From: JAKAKT01 sp041305385
Lineage (GTDB): Archaea; Micrarchaeota; Micrarchaeia; Burarchaeales; JAKAKT01
Assembly (NCBI GenBank): GCA_041305385.1
Contig: JBFYLO010000030.1
Span: 1-64,000 of the forward strand
DNA: 64,000 nt
Direction of reading: 5' to 3'
Part shown: positions 41,098 to 49,359 of the stretch, piece after piece
How the letters are laid out: every line of letters starts with the position of its first letter
How positions within the stretch are numbered: position 1 is the first letter of the stretch
Made by a program: the position numbers and the translations under genes
Notes under the pieces: generated by a model
Told to the model about the DNA's origin: nothing
Database searches by the model: none
Seen by the model: only the letters and a program-made list of their open reading frames with translations

Positions 41098-41868
41098 ATG
41101 ACCGAGGGGCTCGAGCTTGAAATGGGGAAAACTGTCCATGAGAACGCTTCCGTCTATTACGAGAAAGCCAAAGAGCTGAGGAAGAAAGCCGAGAGCGCTG
41201 CCAGGGCGATGGAGGATACGCGGAAGGCGATTGAGGGAGAGGAAATGAAAATCTCCAAGACCCCTGTGAGAAAGGCCGTGAGGGTCAAGAGGGAGAAGAA
41301 ATGGTTCGAGCGGTTCCACTGGTTCGAGAGCGGGGGATTCATGGTTCTCGCTGGGAGAGATGCGAAGCAAAACGAGGAGCTTGTTTGGAAGCAGCTCGGG
41401 GATGAGGACCTGTTTTTCCATGCGGACATCCGGGGAGCCCCGGCAACAATTTTGAAGAACGGGAAGAGGGCCCCGGAGAAAGTGCTCAGGGAGACTGCCC
41501 AGTTCGCCGCATCCTACTCGAGCGCCTGGAAGGCTGGGCTCTCGAGCGTTGATGTGTATTCTGTGGAGAAATCTCAGGTCTCAAAGGAAGCGCAGGGCGA
41601 GTATTTGGGAACCGGAAGCTTTGTCATCTCCGGCAAGAGGAACTGGTTCAGGAACACCGAGTTGGGGCTCAGGATAGGAGTAGATGAAGTGGGATTAAAG
41701 TCTGTTCCCTGCTCCTCGGAAATCAAGCTCTCCAAATCAATCTCCCTAAAGCCCGGAGACAAGGAAAAGGGCGAGGCCTCAAGGGAAATCGCAAAAGACC
41801 TCGGGGCCTCGGTGGATGAAATTCTCTCCGCCCTTCCCTCAGGGAAGTTCGAATGCAAAAAGGATTAA
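41098..41868 (+). CDS. NFACT-R (DUF814) protein, C-terminal half of Rqc2/NEMF
   Basis: 256 residues. An N-terminal coiled coil (YYEKAKELRKKAESAARAME) is followed by the NFACT-R domain with WFESGGFMVLAGRDAKQNEE, the KQLGDEDLFFHADIRGAPAT block and the Ala-rich TAQFAASYSSAWKAGLSS helix. Full-length archaeal and eukaryotic NFACT proteins (about 550-650 aa or more) also have an N-terminal NFACT-N and HhH domains; none is encoded here. The full proteins bind peptidyl-tRNA on stalled large subunits in ribosome quality control. A stand-alone NFACT-R may act with a separately encoded N-half. First gene of a short + strand operon. Confidence 0.82.
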   Translation: MTEGLELEMGKTVHENASVYYEKAKELRKKAESAARAMEDTRKAIEGEEMKISKTPVRKAVRVKREKKWFERFHWFESGGFMVLAGRDAKQNEELVWKQLGDEDLFFHADIRGAPATILKNGKRAPEKVLRETAQFAASYSSAWKAGLSSVDVYSVEKSQVSKEAQGEYLGTGSFVISGKRNWFRNTELGLRIGVDEVGLKSVPCSSEIKLSKSISLKPGDKEKGEASREIAKDLGASVDEILSALPSGKFECKKD

Positions 41869-41900
41869 AACAGAACAAGGAAAATGGTTCTGGTGGTTGC

Positions 41901-42482
41901 ATGATTATTTTCGGCTCAGAGCAAGAAGAGTATCTCGGCCTATGGAAGAACCCGTTCATTCTCTACATTGCTTTGGTGGTCGGGCTTTCGCTGCTCTCAT
42001 TCATTTCTTTTGACGCTTACCTGGAGGTCTCCGGGCTCTCGGGGATCTCGACGCTGATTTACCTCGGGGTTGCGGCGTATGTAGGTTGGAATGCCCGCAA
42101 GAAGGGGATGGGGACCTGGAATGCAGTTTTCGCAGGCTTGGCGCTGGGGTTTGCCATAGGCGCTGCTGACATAATCGCCCACATGGCCCTGCTTTACTTC
42201 AACCCAAATTACGCGGCCACGTTCGACCAGCTGATACAGAGTGTTATTGCAAACTCCGTTTCATCCGGAAGCCCGATGACCTGGGATGAAGCGTGGGTTT
42301 TCGTGATGATATTCGTACTCCTCCTGAATTTGGTGATAAGCGCGATAATTCTCGGGTTGCTGGCAGGCGCTGTCTCGCTCGCAGTTAAATATTTGGCTTG
42401 GAAACCTGCGGAATCGGGCGGGGCGGGTAAGATTGAGCGGGAAAGGAATAAGCCGGGCAAAAAGTTCAGGAGGAAAAGGTAA
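41901..42482 (+). CDS. Integral membrane protein, four to five helices
   Basis: About 193 residues from the ATG at 41901; longer in-frame starts exist and the exact one is unsure. Hydrophobic segments FILYIALVVGLSLLSFI, IYLGVAAYVGWNA, AVFAGLALGFAIGAADIIAH, and a long final one VFVMIFVLLLNLVISAIIL-type helix, then a basic tail (RERNKPGKKFRRKR). The AAD/H residues in the third helix could be functional. Not recognised; small DUF-type membrane protein found between RNA-related and radical SAM genes. Confidence 0.6.
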   Translation: MIIFGSEQEEYLGLWKNPFILYIALVVGLSLLSFISFDAYLEVSGLSGISTLIYLGVAAYVGWNARKKGMGTWNAVFAGLALGFAIGAADIIAHMALLYFNPNYAATFDQLIQSVIANSVSSGSPMTWDEAWVFVMIFVLLLNLVISAIILGLLAGAVSLAVKYLAWKPAESGGAGKIERERNKPGKKFRRKR

Positions 42483-42486
42483 GCTG

Positions 42487-43476
42487 ATGAAAGAGGCCAT
42501 TCTGTACCAGAAGCTGCCGGAGAAAAAGGTGTCCTGCTCGCTATGCTCCAGGAGATGCACGATTCCCGAGGGAAAGCGGGGCTTTTGCGGAGTGCGGGAA
42601 AACCGGGGGGGGACGCTTTATTCGTTGGTGTGGGGGAGGCCCTGTTCTTACGCAGTCGACGCCATTGAGAAAAAGCCTTTTTTCCATTTCTTCCCAGGAA
42701 CCTCCGCGTTCTCGCTGGCCACAGTTGGCTGCAACTTCCGCTGCATCCACTGCCAGAACTGGCGGATAAGCCAGGCGAGGGAGGTTTACGGGGAGGAATT
42801 GAGCCCTGAGCAGATTGTTAGGATGGCGAAAGGCTGCGGGGGGATTGCTTACACCTACACCGAGCCGACGGTTTTCATGGAATACGCCCTCGACATCGCG
42901 AAGCTGGCGAGGGGGAAGGGGATGTACAATGTCTTCGTGACTAATGGGTACATGACCCCTGAAGCTGTCGGGGAGATGAAGCTCATTGACGCGAGCAGGA
43001 TTGACTTGAAGTCGATGAGGGACAAGTTCTACAAGGAGATTTGCGGGGCGAGCCTCGAGCCCGTCCTAGAGTCCATAAGGCTGCTGCACAAGAAGGGGCA
43101 CGTTGAGCTGATTAACCTGGTGATACCTGGAAAGAACGACGGCGATGAAGAACTTCACGAGCTTTCGAAGTGGGTCGCTGACCTCGACCCGGACATCCCG
43201 CTCCACTTCACCGCCTATCACCCGGCGAACAAGCTGAACTCGCCCATGACTCCGGCCAAGACCATTGAAAGGGCGAGAAGGATTGCCCTGGAAGAGGGCG
43301 TGCACTTTGTGTACGTGGGCAACATTCCCGGGCATCCTGGCGAGAACACATATTGCTACAATTGCGGGCAGATGCTTGTTGAGAGAGCCGGGTTCTCGGT
43401 TTCTAAGTATGGGCTGGGAAAAGAGAAACGGTGCCCCAAGTGCGGGGTAAAAATAAGGGTTGTGGACTCGTTCTAA
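42487..43476 (+). CDS. amrS: AmmeMemoRadiSam-type radical SAM enzyme
   Basis: About 329 residues from the ATG at 42487. N-terminal Cys motif SCSLCSRRCTIPEGKRGFCG, radical SAM motif CNFRCIHCQNW (CxxxCxxC) and YTYTEPTVFMEYALD, then a TIM-barrel body and a C-terminal zinc-ribbon-like pair (YCYNCGQ, RCPKCGVKI). This matches the AmrS group, usually linked with AMMECR1 and MEMO1 proteins; neither is encoded nearby. The chemistry is unknown, probably formation of an organic radical intermediate for an RNA or lipid modification. It overlaps nothing and ends 10 bp before the convergent TadC gene. Confidence 0.88.
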   Translation: MKEAILYQKLPEKKVSCSLCSRRCTIPEGKRGFCGVRENRGGTLYSLVWGRPCSYAVDAIEKKPFFHFFPGTSAFSLATVGCNFRCIHCQNWRISQAREVYGEELSPEQIVRMAKGCGGIAYTYTEPTVFMEYALDIAKLARGKGMYNVFVTNGYMTPEAVGEMKLIDASRIDLKSMRDKFYKEICGASLEPVLESIRLLHKKGHVELINLVIPGKNDGDEELHELSKWVADLDPDIPLHFTAYHPANKLNSPMTPAKTIERARRIALEEGVHFVYVGNIPGHPGENTYCYNCGQMLVERAGFSVSKYGLGKEKRCPKCGVKIRVVDSF

Positions 43477-43486
43477 CTTTGCCCCA

Positions 43487-44512
43487 TTAGGTCGGCATCA
43501 GGGACTTGAACATCGTCTTCAGGCCCCACTGCGCTGCGAAGAATATTACGAGCGCCGCGGTCATGAAAATCGGGATGTACCTGAGGGCCGGGTTGAGCTT
43601 TCCGTGCCTTATCTGGGCGAGCACGAGCGAGCTGAAGAACGTGGTTACGATTATGCATGCGGTGGCAAAGTTCTTCATGTCCTCCCCGGTTATTTTGCTG
43701 TCCTTGTCCTTGGCGCCGCCCATCTTTCCCAGGAAGCCCGTCGCCCCTGAAGGAAGCTCGTTGGGGTTTATGGATACGCGCGACGAGATGGTTTCGGAAA
43801 GGTCCGTGTAATAGACGGATGTCGCGAACAGCAGCGGGGATGCGATGACGCAGCTGAAGACGATGAATATGGTGTACATGAGGGTGAGATTCATGAGCTC
43901 TCTCTTCAACTGGGTTACGTTGCGCATGTCCTGCCCGACCTCGTAGAGCAGGGACGCCATCTGGCCTCCGAGCGAGTTGCCCTCGACGAGAAGCCTCACT
44001 GCGCGCTTGAGCGTGGTGGAGCGGACCCTGTTCGCCATCTCGACCATGGCCTGGTTGAGCGATGCGCCTCCGAATGTCTTTGCGCTCATGCGGCGTATCT
44101 CTTCCTCGAGCGGGCCGAACTCCGGCTTGGCAGAGGCCATAACGGCGTTCTCCACAGTCATGCCTGCCCGGATGTTCGCGGATATCATGAACAGGGCATC
44201 CGGGAGAACGTCCTCTATTTTCTTGGCCCTGTTGTCGGCGGTTATGTAGAGGAACACAAAGAACAGCGACTCTATGATGAGCAATGAAGCGATGGCCACG
44301 ATGAACCCGAGAATGTCGTTCTTGAGCAGAGAGGCTGAAACGAAAAACATGACGACTCCCGCGAGTATCGATATGGTCGCAGATGCCCCGAGGTAATGGC
44401 GGGCGTTCATCTCGAAATCCGCCTCTATGAGGAGCTGGTTGCATAGCGCCGTGACTGGCTTTGGGAACAGCAATGAAAGAATTGTGAACACGTTGCTGAG
44501 CGGGTTTGCCAT
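43487..44512 (-). CDS. Pilus platform protein, TadC/GspF-like (motor set 2)
   Basis: 341 residues. The cytoplasmic bundle contains VLPDALFMISANIRAGMTVE and LKRAVRLLVEGNSLGGQM, homologous to the TadC-like protein at 11246-12208 (ALPDLLQLTASNIKSGVTP). About five membrane segments, with ISILAGVVMFFVSASLL and a C-terminal pair. One difference is an extra Gly/Ser/Lys-rich periplasmic loop near residue 250 (LPSGATGFLGKMGGAKDKD). Its ATG directly follows the TadB-like stop. Last gene of the 17.4-kb operon. Confidence 0.87.
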   Translation of the reverse strand: MANPLSNVFTILSLLFPKPVTALCNQLLIEADFEMNARHYLGASATISILAGVVMFFVSASLLKNDILGFIVAIASLLIIESLFFVFLYITADNRAKKIEDVLPDALFMISANIRAGMTVENAVMASAKPEFGPLEEEIRRMSAKTFGGASLNQAMVEMANRVRSTTLKRAVRLLVEGNSLGGQMASLLYEVGQDMRNVTQLKRELMNLTLMYTIFIVFSCVIASPLLFATSVYYTDLSETISSRVSINPNELPSGATGFLGKMGGAKDKDSKITGEDMKNFATACIIVTTFFSSLVLAQIRHGKLNPALRYIPIFMTAALVIFFAAQWGLKTMFKSLMPT

Positions 44513-45388
44513 CTATTCCACCATCGGTCTCCTTGATTTTACAAAATTGATAAAGAACATTTGGAACAGGACAAGAAACACTATGACTCCTGGAAGCACC
44601 AGCATCTTGGGCATGGATATGCTCAGGAAGGACAGTATAATGGCGGCGATTGTTATCCCGAGCGAGGGGATGACTACTGCGAGCATCATGTACATCATGG
44701 TCCAGGGATTCAGCTCCTGCCCGTACCTCCTTATGTCGTCCATCTTCTCGCGGGTGAGCTCGTCTATCATATCGGAGAGGCTGACCGCGATATCGGACCC
44801 CACGGTCAGGGAGTTCGAGATGTGCCAGAGGACACGCCTGAACTTGAACGAAGAGTTGCGCTTGCTCGCCTCGTTGAGGGCCTCGGATTCCGACACCCCG
44901 ACGTTTATGTGCTCGACGATGCGCTTGAATTCTATGGAAACCTCGCCGTAGCCCTCGGTCACGCTGCTCATCGCCTGGAAGAGCGTTACTCCTGAACGAA
45001 CCTCTATGAGGAGCTGCCTCAGGGCCGGGATGAGGTTGTTGTCCATGGAGCGCACTCTTTTCGACGCGTTGACCTTGGGCATCATGAGGACGGAGAAGAA
45101 GCTCGCCGCCCCGACTATGACGCAAACTCCCACTATGAATATTGTTATGTTCTGCTTCGCCAAGACGCCTATGAGCGAGAGCGCGAGACCCAGTATCACG
45201 ACGTTGCTGACTGCAACCAGGAAAGCCGCTGCGCCGTACTCCTTCGGGGACATCTTTATGTCCGCCTGGATTAGGTCAATCTTAAGGCCCGGGTTTATGG
45301 CGCTTACGATGCTCCCTATGCCTATCATCTTCTTTGACATTGAGAGGACTATGGGGACCGGCAATATGCTGAATGGTATTCGCATCAT
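44513..45388 (-). CDS. Pilus platform protein, TadB/GspF-like (motor set 2)
   Basis: 291 residues beginning MMRIPFSILPVPIV. Central helical bundle with IPALRQLLIEVRSGVTLFQA and VLWHISNSLTVGSDIAVSL, typical of T2SF proteins, plus four membrane helices. It is the homologue of the protein at 12213-13076 and the one that shows that gene's likely true N-terminus. The Shine-Dalgarno GGAGAGG lies 6-10 nt before the two ATG codons. Role: inner membrane platform connecting the ATPase hexamer to the growing pilus. Confidence 0.87.
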   Translation of the reverse strand: MMRIPFSILPVPIVLSMSKKMIGIGSIVSAINPGLKIDLIQADIKMSPKEYGAAAFLVAVSNVVILGLALSLIGVLAKQNITIFIVGVCVIVGAASFFSVLMMPKVNASKRVRSMDNNLIPALRQLLIEVRSGVTLFQAMSSVTEGYGEVSIEFKRIVEHINVGVSESEALNEASKRNSSFKFRRVLWHISNSLTVGSDIAVSLSDMIDELTREKMDDIRRYGQELNPWTMMYMMLAVVIPSLGITIAAIILSFLSISMPKMLVLPGVIVFLVLFQMFFINFVKSRRPMVE

Positions 45389-45401
45389 TTCAACGCCTCT
45401 C

Positions 45402-47081
45402 CTAATCCTCCTTCTCCTTCTTCTTCTCCCTCTTTATAAGCGTGCTGAGCCTGTTGAGCTGCTCCTTCCACTCGTCCATGTCTAGTTTCTCGTCCTCTGT
45501 TTTTTTGGAAGTGGCGGGCCTTTCCTCTGAGTCCTCTGGCTCGTCTATCTGCTCGCTGACTACGCTTTGTGCAGGCGCCTTTTTAAGCAATTCGGCGGGC
45601 TTGACCTTGCCGCCTATCATCTCGACGACTTTTTCCCTATCCCTGTAATAGAGGGCTACAATCCTTCCGGCGTCGTTAATCGTGAATATGGAGTTCTTTA
45701 CCATATAATCGATGATGGATTTTTTCTCGGCGAGGTCCGCCTCCATCTCCCTCTCGTTCATTCCGCTGTATGACAATATCTCCTCGGTCACGCGCTTGTG
45801 CTGCCCAATCTTGTCCAGCGAATCATTCTTCGCGTTCCAGCGGTAGACTACGTTGACGTCGGCATACTTGCCGCTCCTGCCGACAACCTCGGCCACTTCG
45901 AATGTGCGCCTCACTCCCGTTCTCCTCTGCCGGTATTGCACGAGGATTATGTGCACGGCCTCGAGCATGTTCTCGGGGAGGTTGATGGGCGGGGTGGTCA
46001 TCCTGTTCTTCACCTGCTCGGCATTGTCGGCATGGAGCGTCGCATAGACCGAGTGGCCCGTGTGCATGGCCTCGAAAAGCACCTCTGCCTCCTTCTGGCG
46101 CCTTATCTCACCGACGATGATGCGGTCTGGCCTCATGCGGAGGGCGTTCACCATGAGGTCGAGCATCGTAACTTCCCCTTTGCCCTCCGGATTCGGCAGC
46201 CTGGTGACCATTGGCGTCCACTGGAGGTATTCGGGGAGGAGTATCTCTCTCGTATCCTCTATGCTGATTATGCGCTGGTTGGGCGGGGTGAATAGGAGCA
46301 CTGCGTTGAGTATTGATGTTTTACCCGAGGCGGTTCCTCCGCCCACTATGATGTTCATCTCGTACTGCATGCAGAGCCAGAGGAGCGCTGCCACTTCGGG
46401 GCTCATCAAGCGCATCTCCGGCGTGAGCAGCTTCGTGATTGTCCAGGGATTCTTTGCAAATTTCCTTATGGTCATCGAGTTTCCCTTGTTGGAAATGGGG
46501 AACAGGATGGCATTCACACGCTCTCCTGACTCGAGGTGAGCGTCGAGCAGCGGCTGCAGGTTGGATATCTGCCTGCCGACCCTCCTTGCGACTATGGATG
46601 AGTAGTTGGCAATCTGCTCCTCGCTGTCGAAAACGAAGTTGGTCTTCAGCCAGCCGTGCTTCTGGTGGTAGACCCACATGGGCTCCTTCGCAGAAGTGAT
46701 GCAGAGATCCTCCAGGTATTGGTCCTCGAGAATGAGCTCCATGTCCCCGAGGCCTATGAGGTCGTGGGTGAGCTTTCCGACCAGAATCTTCCTAGTCTCG
46801 TCGCTTATCTCCGCCATCTGGTTTTTCACTAGCTCGTTTGATTTTTCTATGAATTTGTTCTTGACCGAGTCGAAGGCCTTTGTGTCCAGCATCTCCGGGG
46901 TCCTGAGGCCGACCTCCTCGACTATCCTCTCGCGCAGCTGCTTGAGGGCCGCCTCGGTGGCCTTGTGGAGCTTTATCTGCTTCAGCTCATAGGTGTCGAC
47001 GAACTCGTTCTCGCTCCTTACTATGTCTACCTCTGCCGGAACCCCGTCGCACACTATTTTGTATTTGTCAAGGATCTTCAT
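45402..47081 (-). CDS. Type II/IV secretion ATPase, PilT/TadA-like (motor set 2)
   Basis: 559 residues. Walker A GGGTASGKTSILN at about 247-259, Glu box IISIEDTREI, Walker B RIIVGEIRRQ, and His box MHTGHSVYATLHADN. The N-terminal domain (residues 1-180, with YLEDLCITSAKEPMWVYHQK) is the ATPase NTD; the C-terminal 45 residues are acidic and disordered (PEDSEERPATSKKTEDEK). Compared with the motor set 1 ATPase it lacks the N-terminal winged helix, which is found in the preceding gene as a separate protein. Powers pilin extraction and fibre growth in the large operon. Confidence 0.92.
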   Translation of the reverse strand: MKILDKYKIVCDGVPAEVDIVRSENEFVDTYELKQIKLHKATEAALKQLRERIVEEVGLRTPEMLDTKAFDSVKNKFIEKSNELVKNQMAEISDETRKILVGKLTHDLIGLGDMELILEDQYLEDLCITSAKEPMWVYHQKHGWLKTNFVFDSEEQIANYSSIVARRVGRQISNLQPLLDAHLESGERVNAILFPISNKGNSMTIRKFAKNPWTITKLLTPEMRLMSPEVAALLWLCMQYEMNIIVGGGTASGKTSILNAVLLFTPPNQRIISIEDTREILLPEYLQWTPMVTRLPNPEGKGEVTMLDLMVNALRMRPDRIIVGEIRRQKEAEVLFEAMHTGHSVYATLHADNAEQVKNRMTTPPINLPENMLEAVHIILVQYRQRRTGVRRTFEVAEVVGRSGKYADVNVVYRWNAKNDSLDKIGQHKRVTEEILSYSGMNEREMEADLAEKKSIIDYMVKNSIFTINDAGRIVALYYRDREKVVEMIGGKVKPAELLKKAPAQSVVSEQIDEPEDSEERPATSKKTEDEKLDMDEWKEQLNRLSTLIKREKKKEKED

Positions 47082-47090
47082 TCCATTGCC

Positions 47091-47732
47091 TCAATTTCTT
47101 TTGCCGAACAGGCCCCCTAGTTTGAAGCCTCCTGGCTTCGGCTGCTCCGTCCTCTCCGCCGAAGAGCCCGATGACCTGAATTCGCCGACCCGCCTGTGGA
47201 ATTCCTTGAACCTTTCCTGGAGCGTCTTCGAGTCGTTGACGACCTTCTGGTCCGAGACGGTGATTCTGCTCTCGAAGTCCTTGGCTATCCGCTCTATCTC
47301 CTCAGCCTGCCTGAGGGAGCCGGGATCCTTTCCGTTCCTCTGCTTAATGGCATGGAGCGTTCCCTCCGCCTCCACCATCCACTGGGAAACATCCCTCTCG
47401 ATGGATTTGTAGTCGGACTCGAATTTCTCTATGTCCTTGTTTATCATCGAGCCGAGGTTCTTGATTCTCTCAACGTCCTGCCTCAGCCTATCGACCTCCT
47501 CGTTCTTCGTCTCCAGCTGCTGCTTGGATATGAGCTCGGTCTTTCCCGAGTCGATGAGCGCGTACTTGACCTTTATCATCCCGCTCTCCTCGAGAATGGC
47601 AGCGAGATGCTCCACCTGCGCCGGGTTGAGGGCAAGGGAAACGGATACCTCTGTTATCGTAGTCCTGCCCTTGCGCTGGATGAAGTCCAGCACGCGGTCG
47701 ATGACAGTGCTCATTTCCTTCTCTTCGGCCAT
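47091..47732 (-). CDS. Winged-helix/coiled-coil protein of the pilus operon
   Basis: About 213 residues from the ATG at 47732 (AGGAAAGGATGA lies upstream). Residues 10-70 form a winged helix (GRTTITEVSVSLALNPAQVE with HLAAILEESGMIKVKY), like the N-terminal part of the motor set 1 ATPase. Then come long coiled-coil helices (ELISKQQLETKNEEVDRLRQ, DIEKFESDYKSIERDVSQW) and a short Gly/Pro/Lys-rich tail. It may act as an adaptor that links the ATPase to the platform or to pilins, since the equivalent domain is fused to the ATPase elsewhere. It starts in the 3' region of the preceding pilin gene's neighbourhood, 22 nt after that stop. Confidence 0.68.
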   Translation of the reverse strand: MAEEKEMSTVIDRVLDFIQRKGRTTITEVSVSLALNPAQVEHLAAILEESGMIKVKYALIDSGKTELISKQQLETKNEEVDRLRQDVERIKNLGSMINKDIEKFESDYKSIERDVSQWMVEAEGTLHAIKQRNGKDPGSLRQAEEIERIAKDFESRITVSDQKVVNDSKTLQERFKEFHRRVGEFRSSGSSAERTEQPKPGGFKLGGLFGKRN

Positions 47733-47754
47733 CGTATCATCCTTTCCTAAGCAC

Positions 47755-48321
47755 CTATGGCGGCTCAATCCTTCCCCTGCACATCCCGGTTTCGGTGTGT
47801 ATTACATCGGAGCGCGGGGAGGTGTAGTTTATGGCGAGCTTGGTTGTGAAGACCAGGTTCATGTCCCCTGGTATCTCCATGGTCCCGTTAACTATGAACC
47901 GCTGTCCCGCAGTCATGTTAAAGGGAAACGCAGTGGCGTTGACTGTGCATGTGCCTGACCCCACCGGGCACTGCCAGACGTATAACTGCGGGCTGTCACC
48001 AAATCCGATGGGCACGTCGTTCCCGTCCTGGTCCTTAAGCGTGATGCCCGAAACAGTTATGTTGGTGCCCCTGTTGTTTATCATCTGGAATATGATGACT
48101 GAGCGGGTTTCCGGGGAATCAGGATGGGGGGTTACCTTGAAGTCTGGTATTCCAAAGCTGGAGAACATCCAGCACTCATTGGAAACGTTGAAAAAATTCG
48201 CGTCGAAAACCTTCAGGCTCATCAGCAAAAGGACTATTATGCCGACTATGAGCATCGCCCAGCCGTAGGTCATGAGGTACTCCATTCCCGTCTGCGCCTT
48301 GCCGGCTTTCCAAATTTTCAT
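47755..48321 (-). CDS. Pilin (class III signal peptide)
   Basis: 188 residues. MKIWKAGKAQTGMEYLMTYGWA is a class III signal of the same type as the twin major pilins (Met-Glu-Tyr-Leu-Met-Thr-Tyr-Gly-Trp-Ala). The mature domain contains several Asn-x-Ser/Thr sequons (NVSNE, NITVSG, NATAF, NGTME, NYTSP) and Cys at ECWMF, QCPVGSGTC and MCRG. It is probably the main structural subunit of the operon's pilus, sitting between the tip/minor proteins and the motor genes. Expression would be tied to the rest of the operon unless an internal promoter exists. Confidence 0.87.
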   Translation of the reverse strand: MKIWKAGKAQTGMEYLMTYGWAMLIVGIIVLLLMSLKVFDANFFNVSNECWMFSSFGIPDFKVTPHPDSPETRSVIIFQMINNRGTNITVSGITLKDQDGNDVPIGFGDSPQLYVWQCPVGSGTCTVNATAFPFNMTAGQRFIVNGTMEIPGDMNLVFTTKLAINYTSPRSDVIHTETGMCRGRIEPP

Positions 48322-48331
48322 ATCAATCCGC

Positions 48332-49357
48332 TCACGGACATGGTTGAGTTATTTTGTAAATGGCAGCGTGGTCATTATCCATCTTGAACCAGTTGTTGGG
48401 GTTGCTCGTTATGATGGTCACGCCGGTGCCAGGGTCCACGGGAGTGCCTTCGTAGGTGATTCCAGTAACGTTGCACCCCTGGAAGAATGTCGAGTTGAAA
48501 TACAGGTGGTCGACCATGGTCGAATTCGGCCTCACTGGCATGCCCTTGGGCGCGCTTTGGACAAGCTCATAGAAGTTAACGAAGCTCTCGATGCCCATGT
48601 TCGGGTATTTGTTGGTGCAGTTGTGGGGAACGTCCTTGGTGCTGAGGCATCCCTGAAGCCGCTCCATGAACGATGGGGCCTCGCTGCTGTTCGTGTACCA
48701 GCTTTCGTTTATCATGTAGGAAAGCGAGGTCGTGTCGTTGATGGTCATGTTCGCCTTCTTTATCTTCCTCTCAATCGACCCAAGCGTGTTCAGGGGGTAA
48801 ATCGGGTCGGTGAAGCCTTCGATGGGAACGAGGGTCGTCGCATTGTAGATGCGGAAGAGCTTCATGTTCCCGCCCCTGTCGGTGATGTTCGCCTGGAGCT
48901 CTATGGAGAAGTTCAGGGTGAACGGGTCTGAGTGGTTTATCTTTAGGTTCATCACCGAGATGTTCGCGATGAATCCGTGGTTTGCCCCTATCAGCTCAGT
49001 GGACCTAATCCAGTTGGCGAACGAGCTGTCCATCATTATCGGAGCCGAGGCTCCGTTCGAGTAATTATTCAGGAGTATCAGGTGCTTCAGCTCCCCATCG
49101 GAATCGTTGACTGTCCGGCCATAGGTGTCGGTGTAGTCGATGACGGCGACAATTGCCCTTTTTGAAGCAATGTCAAGAACGCGCGGGACATCAAGGGCTA
49201 TGGAGTCCGCGTAGTTGGCGAGCTCTATGCCCTCAAATTTCACGGTCATCTGCTCGCCCTGGGTCTGCACCGCGCCCATGTAGCTGGTTATGTAAAGCAC
49301 TATGGGCGCAAGAAGGGACAACACCATCAAAGAGTAAAAGATTCCTGCCGAGGCCAT
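48332..49357 (-). CDS. Class III-like anchored glycoprotein-type subunit (expanded cassette E)
   Basis: About 341 residues from the ATG at 49357, 6 nt after GGTGA at the end of the preceding gene. A hydrophobic N-terminus (MASAGIFYSLMVLSLLAPIV) has no basic leader, so it is an atypical signal. The extracytoplasmic part is long, with about ten Asn-x-Ser/Thr sequons (NYSNG, NISVM, NHSDP, NFSIE, NITDR and more) and two Cys pairs near the C-terminus. By order it corresponds to the protein at 5331-6137. Probably a minor pilus or surface subunit; domain not recognised. Confidence 0.68.
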   Translation of the reverse strand: MASAGIFYSLMVLSLLAPIVLYITSYMGAVQTQGEQMTVKFEGIELANYADSIALDVPRVLDIASKRAIVAVIDYTDTYGRTVNDSDGELKHLILLNNYSNGASAPIMMDSSFANWIRSTELIGANHGFIANISVMNLKINHSDPFTLNFSIELQANITDRGGNMKLFRIYNATTLVPIEGFTDPIYPLNTLGSIERKIKKANMTINDTTSLSYMINESWYTNSSEAPSFMERLQGCLSTKDVPHNCTNKYPNMGIESFVNFYELVQSAPKGMPVRPNSTMVDHLYFNSTFFQGCNVTGITYEGTPVDPGTGVTIITSNPNNWFKMDNDHAAIYKITQPCP

Positions 49358-49359
49358 TC

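Noticed and set aside
43473..45125. 550-codon open frame on the - strand
   Set aside because: It overlaps both platform genes in another frame, is rich in Arg/His/Gly/Pro, and has no family match; the TadB/TadC frames are clearly the real ones.
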